64,000 nucleotides of DNA from an uncultured Pedosphaera sp. (lineage in GTDB: Bacteria > Verrucomicrobiota > Verrucomicrobiia > Limisphaerales > Pedosphaeraceae): NCBI GenBank assembly GCA_903918755.1, contig CAIXFN010000093.1, forward strand, positions 1 through 64,000. The letters run 5' to 3'. The first letter of the stretch is position 1; every line of letters begins with the position of its first letter. The notes below the pieces were generated by a model, which made no database searches, had not been told where the DNA came from, and was given only the letters and a program-made list of their open reading frames with translations. The position numbers and the translations under genes were made by a program. Shown one piece after another: positions 45,731 through 52,811 of the stretch.

Positions 45731-45823
45731 GCCTAACCATGCGCTGCAGCGAACAGCCGGATCGCGTCCGGGTTGGCAATCGGAGCGGTTTGCCCGGCTG
45801 TCGCTGAGCTTGGGTCGTTCGAC
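45731..45823 (+). other. attC site 6 (93 bases, junction R' is GTTCGAC)
   Basis: R'' GCCTAAC is at 45731-45737. The right box at the junction reads GTTCGAC (45817-45823) because its last six bases belong to cassette 7, whose own R'' is GTCGAAC. The inner arms GCGCTGCAGCGAACAGCCGG and CCGGCTGTCGCTGAGC pair well. Confidence 0.88.
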
Positions 45824-45833
45824 GACAATCTGA

Positions 45834-46166
45834 ATGAGCACCGCTTCCCGAGAACTATGGTTTGGAGTTCGGGCGGTTTATCTTTTCGGGAAGAAGAAGG
45901 ATGGCACGAACATTTTCGAGGAACGCATTGTTGTCTTTTCGGGCAGCACAGCAGACGAGGCGCTTGGCAAAGCAGAGCAGGAGGCCGATGCTTACGCGAG
46001 GCAGCATCAGATGCTGAGGCACTCAACTCTGGAAGCCTACGAGCAAGACGGTGACCCGCTAATTGATGGCTACGAGGTATGGTCCGAGCTTTTTGAGTCT
46101 CCGGAGGATTTGCAGTCATTCGTCGCCTCTAAGTACGAGCGCTATGATTACCATCGAGACAAGTGA
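45834..46166 (+). CDS. Cassette 7: DUF4288 family protein
   Basis: The 110-residue protein shows the DUF4288 layout: LWFGVRAVYLFGKKKDGTN near the start, EERIVVFSGSTADEALGKAE in the middle and a conserved aromatic-acidic tail (GYEVWSELFESPEDLQSF). The function of this family is unknown. It lies between attC6 and attC7 with a 10-base leader. It is the only cassette whose flanking boxes use the CGA variant. Confidence 0.75.
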   Translation: MSTASRELWFGVRAVYLFGKKKDGTNIFEERIVVFSGSTADEALGKAEQEADAYARQHQMLRHSTLEAYEQDGDPLIDGYEVWSELFESPEDLQSFVASKYERYDYHRDK

Positions 46167-46167
46167 A

Positions 46168-46260
46168 GTCGAACAAACCGGCTGCACCGAACGCCGGGAT
46201 CGCGTCTCAGTTAACAATCGGAGATCATTGGTCCGGCGTCGGTGATCCGGAGCGTTAGGC
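46168..46260 (+). other. attC site 7 (93 bases, R'' is GTCGAAC)
   Basis: R'' reads GTCGAAC at 46168-46174, the exact reverse complement of the GTTCGAC at the left edge of the same cassette. R' GTTAGGC is at 46254-46260 and belongs to the next cassette. The inner arms contain CTGCACCGAACGCCGG and CCGGCGTCGGTG. Confidence 0.9.
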
Positions 46261-46275
46261 AGACTCGCGTGATTT

Positions 46276-46659
46276 ATGATTCCGAGCTTCACAGGCAAGG
46301 CAGAGGTTGAGTTTCCCAGATTCGCCCGTGATTGGTTTCGTCAGCTTTCTCGCGGCGAGTTTCGTGAGGCAGTTTTGCAGCTCGACGAGCCGAACAGTTA
46401 CGGCATTCGATGGAGCGAGCAGCAGGTTCGCGATGCGTTGCGTGATTATGCTCGTTCGGATTCAGTTCGCGTCACCGACCCGGATTTGATTAGCTCGGAC
46501 GCGCATTCGAGTTTGGTTTCGTTCAAGGATGGTCGAGGTTATTCCTTTGACCATGATTTTCCGCTGGACGGTCGTTGGAGTGATTTGACAGCGCAGTTCG
46601 AGTTTTCACGCCGTCCAGAAGGTTATGCCGTCGTGTTGCACGACATTCATGTTTTATGA
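46276..46659 (+). CDS. Cassette 8: unknown soluble protein
   Basis: The 127-residue protein contains RDWFRQLSRGEFREAVLQLD and FKDGRGYSFDHDFPLDGRWSD, without a signal peptide or membrane segment. The N-terminal pattern of a helix with RDWFxxLxxGxFxxA recalls small NTF2-like folds. This is a weak impression, and no function is assigned. Confidence 0.68.
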   Translation: MIPSFTGKAEVEFPRFARDWFRQLSRGEFREAVLQLDEPNSYGIRWSEQQVRDALRDYARSDSVRVTDPDLISSDAHSSLVSFKDGRGYSFDHDFPLDGRWSDLTAQFEFSRRPEGYAVVLHDIHVL

Positions 46660-46666
46660 GCCGTCT

Positions 46667-46774
46667 GCCTAACACAGCGCTGCAGCCAACGCCGATTACA
46701 CCGGTCTGTTTACGCTGCGGGTTTCGGGTTGGCGGGAGTCACCGGCGGCGTGGCTCAGCTTTTGGTCGTTAGGC
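46667..46774 (+). other. attC site 8 (108 bases)
   Basis: R'' GCCTAAC is at 46667-46673 and R' GTTAGGC at 46768-46774. It is nearly identical to attC1, attC9 and attC11, including ACACAGCGCTG on the left and GGCGTGGCTCAGCTTTTGGTC on the right. Confidence 0.93.
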
Positions 46775-46785
46775 CACTTCGCACC

Positions 46786-47223
46786 ATGAAAACACTCATC
46801 GTTTTATTACTGTCGTGCGCGTCTCTTTTTGCCGGAGAGACGCTCATCCCACTCGCGTCCGGCCAGACGAATATGGTTTCCTACGGGCTTTCTTGCGTCG
46901 TCAGCGATTGGAGCGACGCCACAAATGCACCAGCCGGTAGCAGTTTGGTTCTGACCCTCCGCAATACTGGCGCGAAGTGGCTTGATATGGAGAGCGTCAC
47001 TACAGATGATTTTAGCCTTCGAGACGCGAACGGACAGAACATGAAGGTTTATCTTTGGACACCAGCACCGCGAGGCATGGGTTTTGGTGATGATACCATC
47101 ATCCATCTTGCAGTTGATCACGCTGGAGGCGCACCACAGCCTTGGACGTTGCATTTTCGCTCCAAGAAGGCGCTCATTCCTGTCGAATTGACGATTCTCA
47201 ACATTAAGCCGCGCAAGCATTAG
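46786..47223 (+). CDS. Cassette 9: secreted or periplasmic protein of unknown function
   Basis: The 145-residue protein has a signal peptide (MKTLIVLLLSCASLFAGETL). A beta-rich mature part includes SSLVLTLRNTGAKWLDMESV, an Ig-like or copper-chaperone-like sandwich pattern. The ATG at 46786 follows the R' box by 11 bases; an open extension to 46729 would lie within attC8. The role is unknown. Confidence 0.72.
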   Translation: MKTLIVLLLSCASLFAGETLIPLASGQTNMVSYGLSCVVSDWSDATNAPAGSSLVLTLRNTGAKWLDMESVTTDDFSLRDANGQNMKVYLWTPAPRGMGFGDDTIIHLAVDHAGGAPQPWTLHFRSKKALIPVELTILNIKPRKH

Positions 47224-47237
47224 ATTATGAGCCAGTG

Positions 47238-47345
47238 GCCTAACACAGCGCTGGAGCCAACGCCGGTTACGCCGGTCAGTTTGCGCTGCGGGTTTTTGGT
47301 TGGCGCAAGTCACCGGCGGGGTGGCTCAGCTCTTGGCCGTTAGGC
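47238..47345 (+). other. attC site 9 (108 bases)
   Basis: R'' GCCTAAC is at 47238-47244 and R' GTTAGGC at 47339-47345. It shares most positions with attC1 and attC8 and differs at a few central bases. Confidence 0.93.
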
Positions 47346-47348
47346 GTC

Positions 47349-47756
47349 ATGAAGCGCATCGTCAGAGTCACGGTTTGGGGAGCAGTCAGTTTGGCAGCTC
47401 TCTACACTTTGCTCGCCGTCACGGTTGGCGTGAGCTTTTATCGTCCAGTCCCGCTCGACAACGACCCGCTCACCAATTCCATTGCCATCACGTCTGTGTC
47501 CAGCAATCGGCTTACTTTGGCTGACGGCAGAGTGCTCGTGATGTTGGGCCATGAGCGAGAGCGTTTGAGTCAGGACATGCGCGACTCCGGAAGTCGGATC
47601 GAGTTGGACTCTGATGGCTCACGCTTCGCCAGCGTTTACGTGAAGAGGAAGAGATTCATTTGTGGGACGGGCGCGCCGGCTGTTTTCATTCCGCTGCTGC
47701 GCAGCGAGTATTCAGCGTATTACCGTCATCCACTTGGCCTGGGGGAGTTCCAATGA
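47349..47756 (+). CDS. Cassette 10: membrane-anchored unknown protein
   Basis: The 135-residue protein has one N-terminal transmembrane segment (about 8-29) and a polar remainder with LTLADGRVLVMLGHERERL. The start codon lies only 3 bases after the R' box, leaving no room for a ribosome-binding site inside the cassette. Any such site must come from the preceding attC. The family is unknown. Confidence 0.7.
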   Translation: MKRIVRVTVWGAVSLAALYTLLAVTVGVSFYRPVPLDNDPLTNSIAITSVSSNRLTLADGRVLVMLGHERERLSQDMRDSGSRIELDSDGSRFASVYVKRKRFICGTGAPAVFIPLLRSEYSAYYRHPLGLGEFQ

Positions 47757-47757
47757 C

Positions 47758-47850
47758 GCCTAACCATGCGCTGCAGCGAACGGCGGCGGGCCGTCGCGGT
47801 TGCAATCGGCGCGCCTCGTGGCCGCCGTCGCTGAGCTTCTTTCGTTAGGC
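47758..47850 (+). other. attC site 10 (93 bases)
   Basis: R'' GCCTAAC is at 47758-47764 and R' GTTAGGC at 47844-47850. The arms GCGCTGCAGCGAACGGCGGC and GCCGCCGTCGCTGAGC pair strongly. Confidence 0.93.
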
Positions 47851-47872
47851 CACATTCGCAGCACAGCATTTT

Positions 47873-48397
47873 ATGGCACGATTATCATACGAAGATTCAT
47901 GTCGGTCGCTCCAGAGTCAGCAGATTATTGACCCCGGCGATATTCCACCATTGCCGCAGCGTCCGCCACGTCACGATGATGAGGTGCTCGGCGTCAGCTT
48001 TTTTCGCACGATGCTTGCCGATTCCACACTTGAGCATTTGACTTTGCCACGCACACTCTTTGGCCGCTCCGAGATTCGCGCCACTTCATTTCAGGACACC
48101 GACCTTTCCGAGTCCACCGCGAATTGGAACGATTTCATTGATGTGGATTTTAGCACCGCCGACCTTTCGCGCTCCGATTTTCGTGCGTGCATTTTGCAGA
48201 GCGTTCGGTTTCGTGGAGCCAAGCTTGCAGACGTAGATTTCCGCCATTGCGGTTTCACCGCTTGCGACTTTTCTGGCGCAGACCTCACCGACGCCAAGAT
48301 CACCCGAAAGGCAGGCGCATCGCTTCAGCTTTCATCCGAGCAGCAGCGAGTTATTGATTGGCAGGCAGACGATGGCGAGGAGCCGGAAGGCGGTTAG
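47873..48397 (+). CDS. Cassette 11: pentapeptide-repeat protein
   Basis: The 174-residue protein contains a run of A(D/N)Lxx-like pentapeptides from about residue 60 to 145, for example DTDLSESTANWNDF, STADLSRSDFRACI, GAKLADVDFRHCGF and GADLTDAKI. These fold as a right-handed quadrilateral beta-helix. Some such proteins protect DNA gyrase from quinolones (Qnr), but this one is short and lacks a clear Qnr loop pattern, so no resistance role is claimed. Confidence 0.82.
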   Translation: MARLSYEDSCRSLQSQQIIDPGDIPPLPQRPPRHDDEVLGVSFFRTMLADSTLEHLTLPRTLFGRSEIRATSFQDTDLSESTANWNDFIDVDFSTADLSRSDFRACILQSVRFRGAKLADVDFRHCGFTACDFSGADLTDAKITRKAGASLQLSSEQQRVIDWQADDGEEPEGG

Positions 48398-48412
48398 AGC
48401 TATGACCATGTG

Positions 48413-48520
48413 GCCTAACACAGCGCTGCAGCCAACGCCGATTACGCCGGTCAGTTTTCGATGCGGGTTTCGGGTTGGCGGGAGTCACCGGCGGCGCGGC
48501 TCAGCTTGGGGTCGCTAGGC
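48413..48520 (+). other. attC site 11 (108 bases, junction R' is GCTAGGC)
   Basis: R'' GCCTAAC is at 48413-48419. The right box reads GCTAGGC (48514-48520), a T-to-C change in the otherwise invariant GTT core. This would be expected to reduce recombination at this junction. The arms match attC1, 8 and 9. Confidence 0.88.
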
Positions 48521-48526
48521 CACATC

Positions 48527-48865
48527 GTGAGCGCATATTCCATAAACATCGTTGCTCGTGGCGAAGAGATTGTTTATGCCGAAGATGGCAAGCGATACTG
48601 TTTTGAGAACGGTCTTCGGCGATTAACCGGGGTCATCCAGTCGCTCGACACTCGTTCTGTTGACCTGGTGGTTTTGGATGCCGACTGCCTCACCGAGGAT
48701 ACAGCCACACAGCTTTTCGGTGGTCCAAATTTCACCATGGGTGGCTGGGGCGAGACGATTTGGATTCGCGACGGGCGGGTGGTCGCGCGGGTGCTTGCTC
48801 ACACCGCGCCGGAGTCGCTGATGGAGCGGTACACCAGGGGACTACTAGATGACAACGCTGCCTAA
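48527..48865 (+). CDS. Cassette 12: unknown protein, last in the array
   Basis: The 112-residue protein probably starts at the GTG at 48527, 6 bases after the altered R' box; an open frame to 48461 lies in attC11. It contains VYAEDGKRYCFENGLRRLTG and a soluble alpha/beta-like pattern, with no recognised family. It ends in the TAA of a partial R'' box (GCCTAAT at 48860-48866). Confidence 0.68.
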   Translation: MSAYSINIVARGEEIVYAEDGKRYCFENGLRRLTGVIQSLDTRSVDLVVLDADCLTEDTATQLFGGPNFTMGGWGETIWIRDGRVVARVLAHTAPESLMERYTRGLLDDNAA

Positions 48866-48866
48866 T
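48860..48866 (+). other. Remnant of attC site 12
   Basis: GCCTAAT marks where the R'' box of a twelfth attC would begin, but no inner arms or R' box follow. Unrelated sequence and a dispersed repeat start within 40 bases. The array was probably cut here by deletion or rearrangement. Confidence 0.6.
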
Positions 48867-48905
48867 CGAGGGAACAGAGAAACACAGGACCATTTTCGGC
48901 TCCAT

Positions 48906-48945
48906 CATGTTCAATCCTGTAAATCCTGTCTCAATTCCGGAGTTC
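48906..48945 (+). repeat. Dispersed intergenic repeat, copy B
   Basis: This contains CAATCCTGTAAATCCTGTCT followed by CAATTCCGGAGTTC. It matches copy C at 51353-51392 and the inverted copy A at 39392-39430. It sits just past the broken end of the cassette array. Confidence 0.65.
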
Positions 48946-49038
48946 ACTTCGTTGGAATGGTTTGACAGTCACCTGAATCGTCGTGACCATCCGTAACCAG
49001 TTTTGAACACCAAACCCTGGATAACCGCCCTAAAATCC

Positions 49039-51126
49039 ATGAACCACCCAAACGGAAGACTCCCTGCGGTCAGCCTCAAACTGATCCTCCTCTTGCTCGT
49101 GTCGGCCTGCCCGTCCCACGGGGCCGGGAACACCGGAAAAGCGGATGTTTCCGCGTCCAAAGTCATCACTGCCGAGCATCTCGCGGCCATCACGAAGCTC
49201 AGCAGTCCCCAGTTGTCGCCCGATGGCAAAAGCATCGCCGTGCTGATCACGCGGGCGCACACCGAGTCGAACACCTGGGATACGGTGCTGGAACTGGTGG
49301 AGGTCGCCACCGGGAAACCGCGCAATCTGACGCCGGGACGCACCGGGGTCGCGCACCCACGTTGGTCTCCCTCCGGCGACCGGTTGGCGTTCTTGAGTGT
49401 TCCGGGCGGCGCCGGGAAGGAGGCCGTCCCGCAGATCTTCTGCCTGCCGATGAACGGGGGCGAAGCCCTGCAGGTCACCAAATCGCCGACGGGAGTGCAG
49501 CATTTCAGTTGGAGTCCCGACGGCAATGAAATCGCCTTTGCCGCCGAGGACGAGCGACCGAACAAGCAGGAAATCGAGAAAGGGAACGACGCTTTTGAAA
49601 TCACCAACGACGACATCTTTACCACCGCCGAACCTTTGCCCGTGCATATCTGGTGGGTGCCGGCGGGGGGCGGCGCCGCGCGTCGTTTGACCTCCGGGAC
49701 CTGGACGTTGCCCGTCTCCCTGCCTCCGAGCCCTCCGGCATCACCCCTCTCCTGGTCGCCCGATGGCCGGGAAATCGCCTTCACCCGTCAGGAAACGGCG
49801 CACACCGGCGATCAGGACAAAGCCAGCATTCAAATCCTCAATGTCGCATCCGGTGCCCTCAGGGCGGTCACGGGACAGGTCCTGTTCGAAGGGTTCCCGG
49901 TTTTCTCACCGGATGGCAAAAGCATTGCCTACTGGCAATACCGGGATCGGGATCCGGGGAATGTGAATGACATATTACTGGCCCCGGCCACGGGTGGGCC
50001 GGGCAGAAACCTGACCTTGTCCGTGGATCGTTGCCTTTATCAGAACCGCTGGCTGCCGGATGGCAAGAGCCTGCTGGTGGGCGCGAATGACGGCGACAAG
50101 GTCTGCCTCTGGGAAGTCCCACTGGAAGGCCAGCCCCGGAAACTGGATCTCGGTGACCTCAGTCCGGCCTGGTCATTCTGGATCGATGTCAGCGTCGGTA
50201 AAAAGGGTGAAATTGTCTTTCCGGGAAGTTCCGCGGAACAGCCGGCTGAACTTTACTATTGCGAGTCGGCCACCGCGAAGCCGCGGCGTTTGACGGACTA
50301 TAATGCCAGGATTGCCGCCCTGGATCTGGGCAAGGTCGAAACCGTGACCTGGGACGGTCCGGATGGGTTCAAGGAGAACGGACTGCTTTTTTATCCGCCG
50401 GGCTATCGCGCCGGCACCCGGCTGCCGCTGGTCTTGAATATTCACGGTGGTCCCCAGGCGGCCTCGGTGCGTTCTTTTTCCGCGTTCAACCAATTGATGG
50501 CGACCCATGGTTACCTGGTGTTTTGTCCGAACTACCGGGGCAGTGACAACCTGGGAAATGCCTACCAGCACGCGATCTTCAATGATGCGGGAGATGGGCC
50601 CGGACGGGATGTGATGTCGGGAATTGAGGCGTTGAAGGCCAGGGGAATTGTCGATGAATCCCGCATCGCCGTCACTGGCTGGTCCTACGGTGGCTACATG
50701 ACCTCCTGGCTGATCGGCCACCACGACTTCTGGAAAGCCGCAGTGGCCGGAGCTGCCGTCACGGACTTGACCGATGAGTATTGTTTCTCGGACGGCAATG
50801 TGACCTGGAAGTATGCCATGCAGAAAAACGCCGCACCCTGGTCTGCGGAAGGCCAGAAACTGTATCGTGAGCAATCCCCGATCAGCTACGCGGCCCACAT
50901 GAAGACTCCGACCCTCATCATCACCGATACCGGGGATGCGCGGGTGCCACCAAGCCAATCGTGGAAACTTTACCACGCGCTCAAGGACCAGGGCGCGACC
51001 GTGTCCATGGTGGGATACCCGGTCCCGGGCCATTTTCCCGGCGACCCGGTCCGGTCAAAGGATTGCTACCAACGTTGGCTGTCCTGGCTGGATCGCTACC
51101 TGGGTGCAGAACCGGCCAAACCATGA
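49039..51126 (+). CDS. S9-family prolyl oligopeptidase / acylaminoacyl-peptidase, exported
   Basis: The 695-residue protein has a signal peptide (about 9-30). An N-terminal beta-propeller has PD40-type blades (KLSSPQLSPDGKSIAVLIT, WSPDGNEIAF, FSPDGKSIAY). The C-terminal peptidase domain carries Ser549 (GWSYGGY), Asp633 (DTGDARVPP) and His665 (PGHFPGDP). It should cleave short peptides in the periplasm or outside the cell. The ATG at 49039 is preferred over a TTG at 49003 because it places the basic residues directly before the hydrophobic core. It is unrelated to the integron. Confidence 0.9.
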   Translation: MNHPNGRLPAVSLKLILLLLVSACPSHGAGNTGKADVSASKVITAEHLAAITKLSSPQLSPDGKSIAVLITRAHTESNTWDTVLELVEVATGKPRNLTPGRTGVAHPRWSPSGDRLAFLSVPGGAGKEAVPQIFCLPMNGGEALQVTKSPTGVQHFSWSPDGNEIAFAAEDERPNKQEIEKGNDAFEITNDDIFTTAEPLPVHIWWVPAGGGAARRLTSGTWTLPVSLPPSPPASPLSWSPDGREIAFTRQETAHTGDQDKASIQILNVASGALRAVTGQVLFEGFPVFSPDGKSIAYWQYRDRDPGNVNDILLAPATGGPGRNLTLSVDRCLYQNRWLPDGKSLLVGANDGDKVCLWEVPLEGQPRKLDLGDLSPAWSFWIDVSVGKKGEIVFPGSSAEQPAELYYCESATAKPRRLTDYNARIAALDLGKVETVTWDGPDGFKENGLLFYPPGYRAGTRLPLVLNIHGGPQAASVRSFSAFNQLMATHGYLVFCPNYRGSDNLGNAYQHAIFNDAGDGPGRDVMSGIEALKARGIVDESRIAVTGWSYGGYMTSWLIGHHDFWKAAVAGAAVTDLTDEYCFSDGNVTWKYAMQKNAAPWSAEGQKLYREQSPISYAAHMKTPTLIITDTGDARVPPSQSWKLYHALKDQGATVSMVGYPVPGHFPGDPVRSKDCYQRWLSWLDRYLGAEPAKP

Positions 51127-51274
51127 ACAGGAAAAAAGGCGGCGCTTTTGCGAGAGCCGCCTTATCCGCTAGGGCGCGACATGCTGTTCATCGCGTCACA
51201 TCCTCTAATTCCTGTCTGAAATGCTGCCGGTGGGTATCCGTTTTTTGGACCCGTGCTTCGCTGGCAGCTGTGCA

Positions 51275-51306
51275 GGGCAGGACAGGATGGACAGGATTTT
51301 CATGAT
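51275..51306 (-). repeat. Dispersed intergenic repeat, inverted partial copy D
   Basis: GGGCAGGACAGGATGGACAG and the ATTTTCATGATG that follows form a partial inverted copy of the element found at 39392-39430, 48906-48945 and 51353-51392. Confidence 0.5.
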
Positions 51307-51352
51307 GGGAAGCAGAGACTTTCAGACTCTCTGCGGATTTTTTCAGATTCAT

Positions 51353-51392
51353 TATGTTACATCCTGTCAATCCTGTCTCAACTCCGGAATTC
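51353..51392 (+). repeat. Dispersed intergenic repeat, copy C
   Basis: This contains ACATCCTGTCAATCCTGTCT followed by CAACTCCGGAATTC, the closest match to copies A and B. Confidence 0.65.
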
Positions 51393-51503
51393 CCTTTTTC
51401 GCAAGTCGAGCCAATGTCCGGCCAGCCGTACGCGGTCCTGGCGCAGCGGGTGGTGGGACGTCTTTTTATCGCACACTCACGCGGCAGGAGTGGGGCGAGC
51501 CAC

Positions 51504-52037
51504 TCAAGAGTTGGCCGGCGAAGACGCGAGCATATCCAATAACCGTTGCTGGGTGGCCTGGAAGTATTGGATGGCCACGCCGGCGATGCGGCGCATGAGT
51601 TCGTAGCCGAACTCGTGATCCAATTCGCATTGTTCCCGCAAGCGGGTGCCGTAGAAGAAAATGGTGTGGGTGGGTTCCAAGGCCCGGGCTCCCAGATGCA
51701 GGTAATAAGGAGGGAAGAGCCACGCCCAGCCCAGGTCGTCACCGGCGCCCAAGGTTTGGATGGGGATGGGCGGCCGGTCCGGAATTTCCAACTCCAAGCA
51801 CACCCGGCCGTGGAGGATGAGATAAAAGCGATTGGCGGGACTGCCTTGCTCCAGCATGGTCTCGCCGGTTGCGAACGGCATTTCCATGGCGGAATTGGCG
51901 AGGATATCCAGATGGTGTTGACTCAGCCCGGAGCAGAACGGCTGCCGGGCGATCAGTTCAGCGAGGGGTTCCGACGGAGGCGCGGTCGGCTCGGAAAGCT
52001 GTGTTTGATCCCTACCCGGGAGCGGGTCGGGATTCAT
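51504..52037 (-). CDS. Cyclic-nucleotide-binding domain protein without DNA-binding domain
   Basis: The 177-residue protein has a cNMP-binding beta-roll: FATGETMLEQGSPANRFYLILHGRVCLEL, then GDDLGWAWLFPPY (phosphate-binding-cassette region). It lacks the helix-turn-helix of Crp/Fnr regulators. It may sense a small ligand and act through a partner. The start overlaps the stop of the upstream 133-residue protein gene by 4 bases, so both belong to the stress cluster. Confidence 0.8.
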   Translation of the reverse strand: MNPDPLPGRDQTQLSEPTAPPSEPLAELIARQPFCSGLSQHHLDILANSAMEMPFATGETMLEQGSPANRFYLILHGRVCLELEIPDRPPIPIQTLGAGDDLGWAWLFPPYYLHLGARALEPTHTIFFYGTRLREQCELDHEFGYELMRRIAGVAIQYFQATQQRLLDMLASSPANS

Positions 52038-52435
52038 GATCCCTGGCGAATCGCCGCCCGGGCGGCCTGGAGCATTTGATCGTGGCCGGCTTCGGCGATG
52101 CCGGCCTCCACGAGGCGTTCATTATCACTGCGGCCTTCCACGTCTTCGTCCGCACTGGGGGCGGTGGGAGCCTGATGTCCGGGGGAACCGGGGAGGGGAT
52201 CCCAGCGTTCCGATTCGGGTGCCGCCTCCAGCGCTTCGACGACCGGATCGTTGACGGATTCGCCCGTCATTTCCTGAAGGGCCTGATCCCAATCGGATTT
52301 ACCCACGTCCGCGGCGGAGCGTCCGTTAATAACCGCCAGTTCGATCGCCCGGACGCGGACCATGCCGCGGTTGACGGTGCCGATGCCGGTGGAATGTTCG
52401 GTGATGATTCCCTGCTTGAGAGGATTGGTTTTCAT
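52034..52435 (-). CDS. Unknown soluble protein of the stress cluster
   Basis: The 133-residue protein contains GMVRVRAIELAVINGRSAAD and SDWDQALQEMTGE, a pattern distantly like DUF2934-type segments, followed by an acidic, proline-rich tail. I do not recognise the family with confidence. The ATG at 52435 shares the start context AATTTATGAAAAC with the dps gene and a related context with two other genes nearby. The open extension to 52513 would cross two strong hairpins. Confidence 0.6.
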   Translation of the reverse strand: MKTNPLKQGIITEHSTGIGTVNRGMVRVRAIELAVINGRSAADVGKSDWDQALQEMTGESVNDPVVEALEAAPESERWDPLPGSPGHQAPTAPSADEDVEGRSDNERLVEAGIAEAGHDQMLQAARAAIRQGS

Positions 52436-52449
52436 AAATTGAGGATTAA

Positions 52450-52512
52450 CCCAGGGTAGCTCGTGTCGAGCTACCCTGGGCAGGTGCGTCAACCCGCTGC
52501 GGAGTTGACGCA
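52450..52512. promoter_or_regulatory. Two tandem intercistronic hairpins
   Basis: One perfect 14-base inverted repeat (52450-52463 with 52467-52480, loop TGT) and one perfect 9-base repeat (52485-52493 with 52504-52512) lie between the 75-residue and 133-residue protein genes. No T-run follows on the minus strand, so they look like RNA-stability or processing elements rather than a simple terminator. Confidence 0.65.
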
Positions 52513-52546
52513 CGTCGAGAGTACCCCGCGCGTGGCCGCAGATTCC

Positions 52547-52774
52547 TTAAGGTCCGTGGGGAAAGGTTTGGGAATTGTGCGAGGTTTTGATCTGGCGTTC
52601 CCCGCGGTCTTCGTGCAAGTCTCGCGATTTGGAGAAGGGTTTGGCCTTCTTGGGTTCCTTCACGGGAGTGTTGGAAGCGGCGATAGCGGCGGGGTTGGGG
52701 CGCAGTTGGTGCATCATCTTGGGGAAGACGGGCGGTTCCGGCGTCGTGGCGGGTTTGGGGACGGATGGTTTCAT
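52547..52774 (-). CDS. Small basic proline-rich protein
   Basis: The 75-residue product (ATG at 52774) starts MKPSVPKPATTPEPPVFPKM and is rich in Pro, Lys and Ala, with a charged tail (KSRDLHEDRGERQIKTSHNS). It resembles the Pro/Ala-rich N-terminal extension of the neighbouring Dps and may be disordered. A longer frame to 53137 is antisense-frame overlap with dps. Shared start context and position support a real gene; the role is unknown. Confidence 0.5.
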   Translation of the reverse strand: MKPSVPKPATTPEPPVFPKMMHQLRPNPAAIAASNTPVKEPKKAKPFSKSRDLHEDRGERQIKTSHNSQTFPHGP

Positions 52775-52811
52775 AAGATTGGATTGCGTTTGCGGGGTGG
52801 CAGCGATTCCA

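Larger units (their letters stand above)
42183..48866. mobile_element. Integron: truncated integrase, attI-like region and twelve-cassette array
   Basis: The integrase gene is on the minus strand and the cassettes lie upstream of it on the plus strand, the standard integron layout. Eleven attC sites with GCCTAAC-type R'' and GTTAGGC-type R' boxes separate twelve single-gene cassettes, all in the same orientation. The array ends at a lone GCCTAA at 48860-48865 without the remainder of an attC. Array genes are visibly less G+C-rich than the flanking chromosome. The integrase lacks its C-terminal catalytic half, so local mobility is probably lost. Confidence 0.92.
51127..51503. other. Intergenic stretch with inverted dispersed repeats
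   Basis: No gene is apparent. It contains a forward copy of the dispersed repeat at 51353-51392, an inverted partial copy at 51275-51306 and a degenerate forward copy near 51195. These could base-pair in RNA between the convergent peptidase and cNMP-binding genes. Confidence 0.5.

Noticed and set aside
47873-48397. Qnr-type quinolone-resistance protein in cassette 11
   Set aside because: It is a pentapeptide-repeat protein, but shorter than Qnr and without the expected loop pattern, so a resistance role is not supported.
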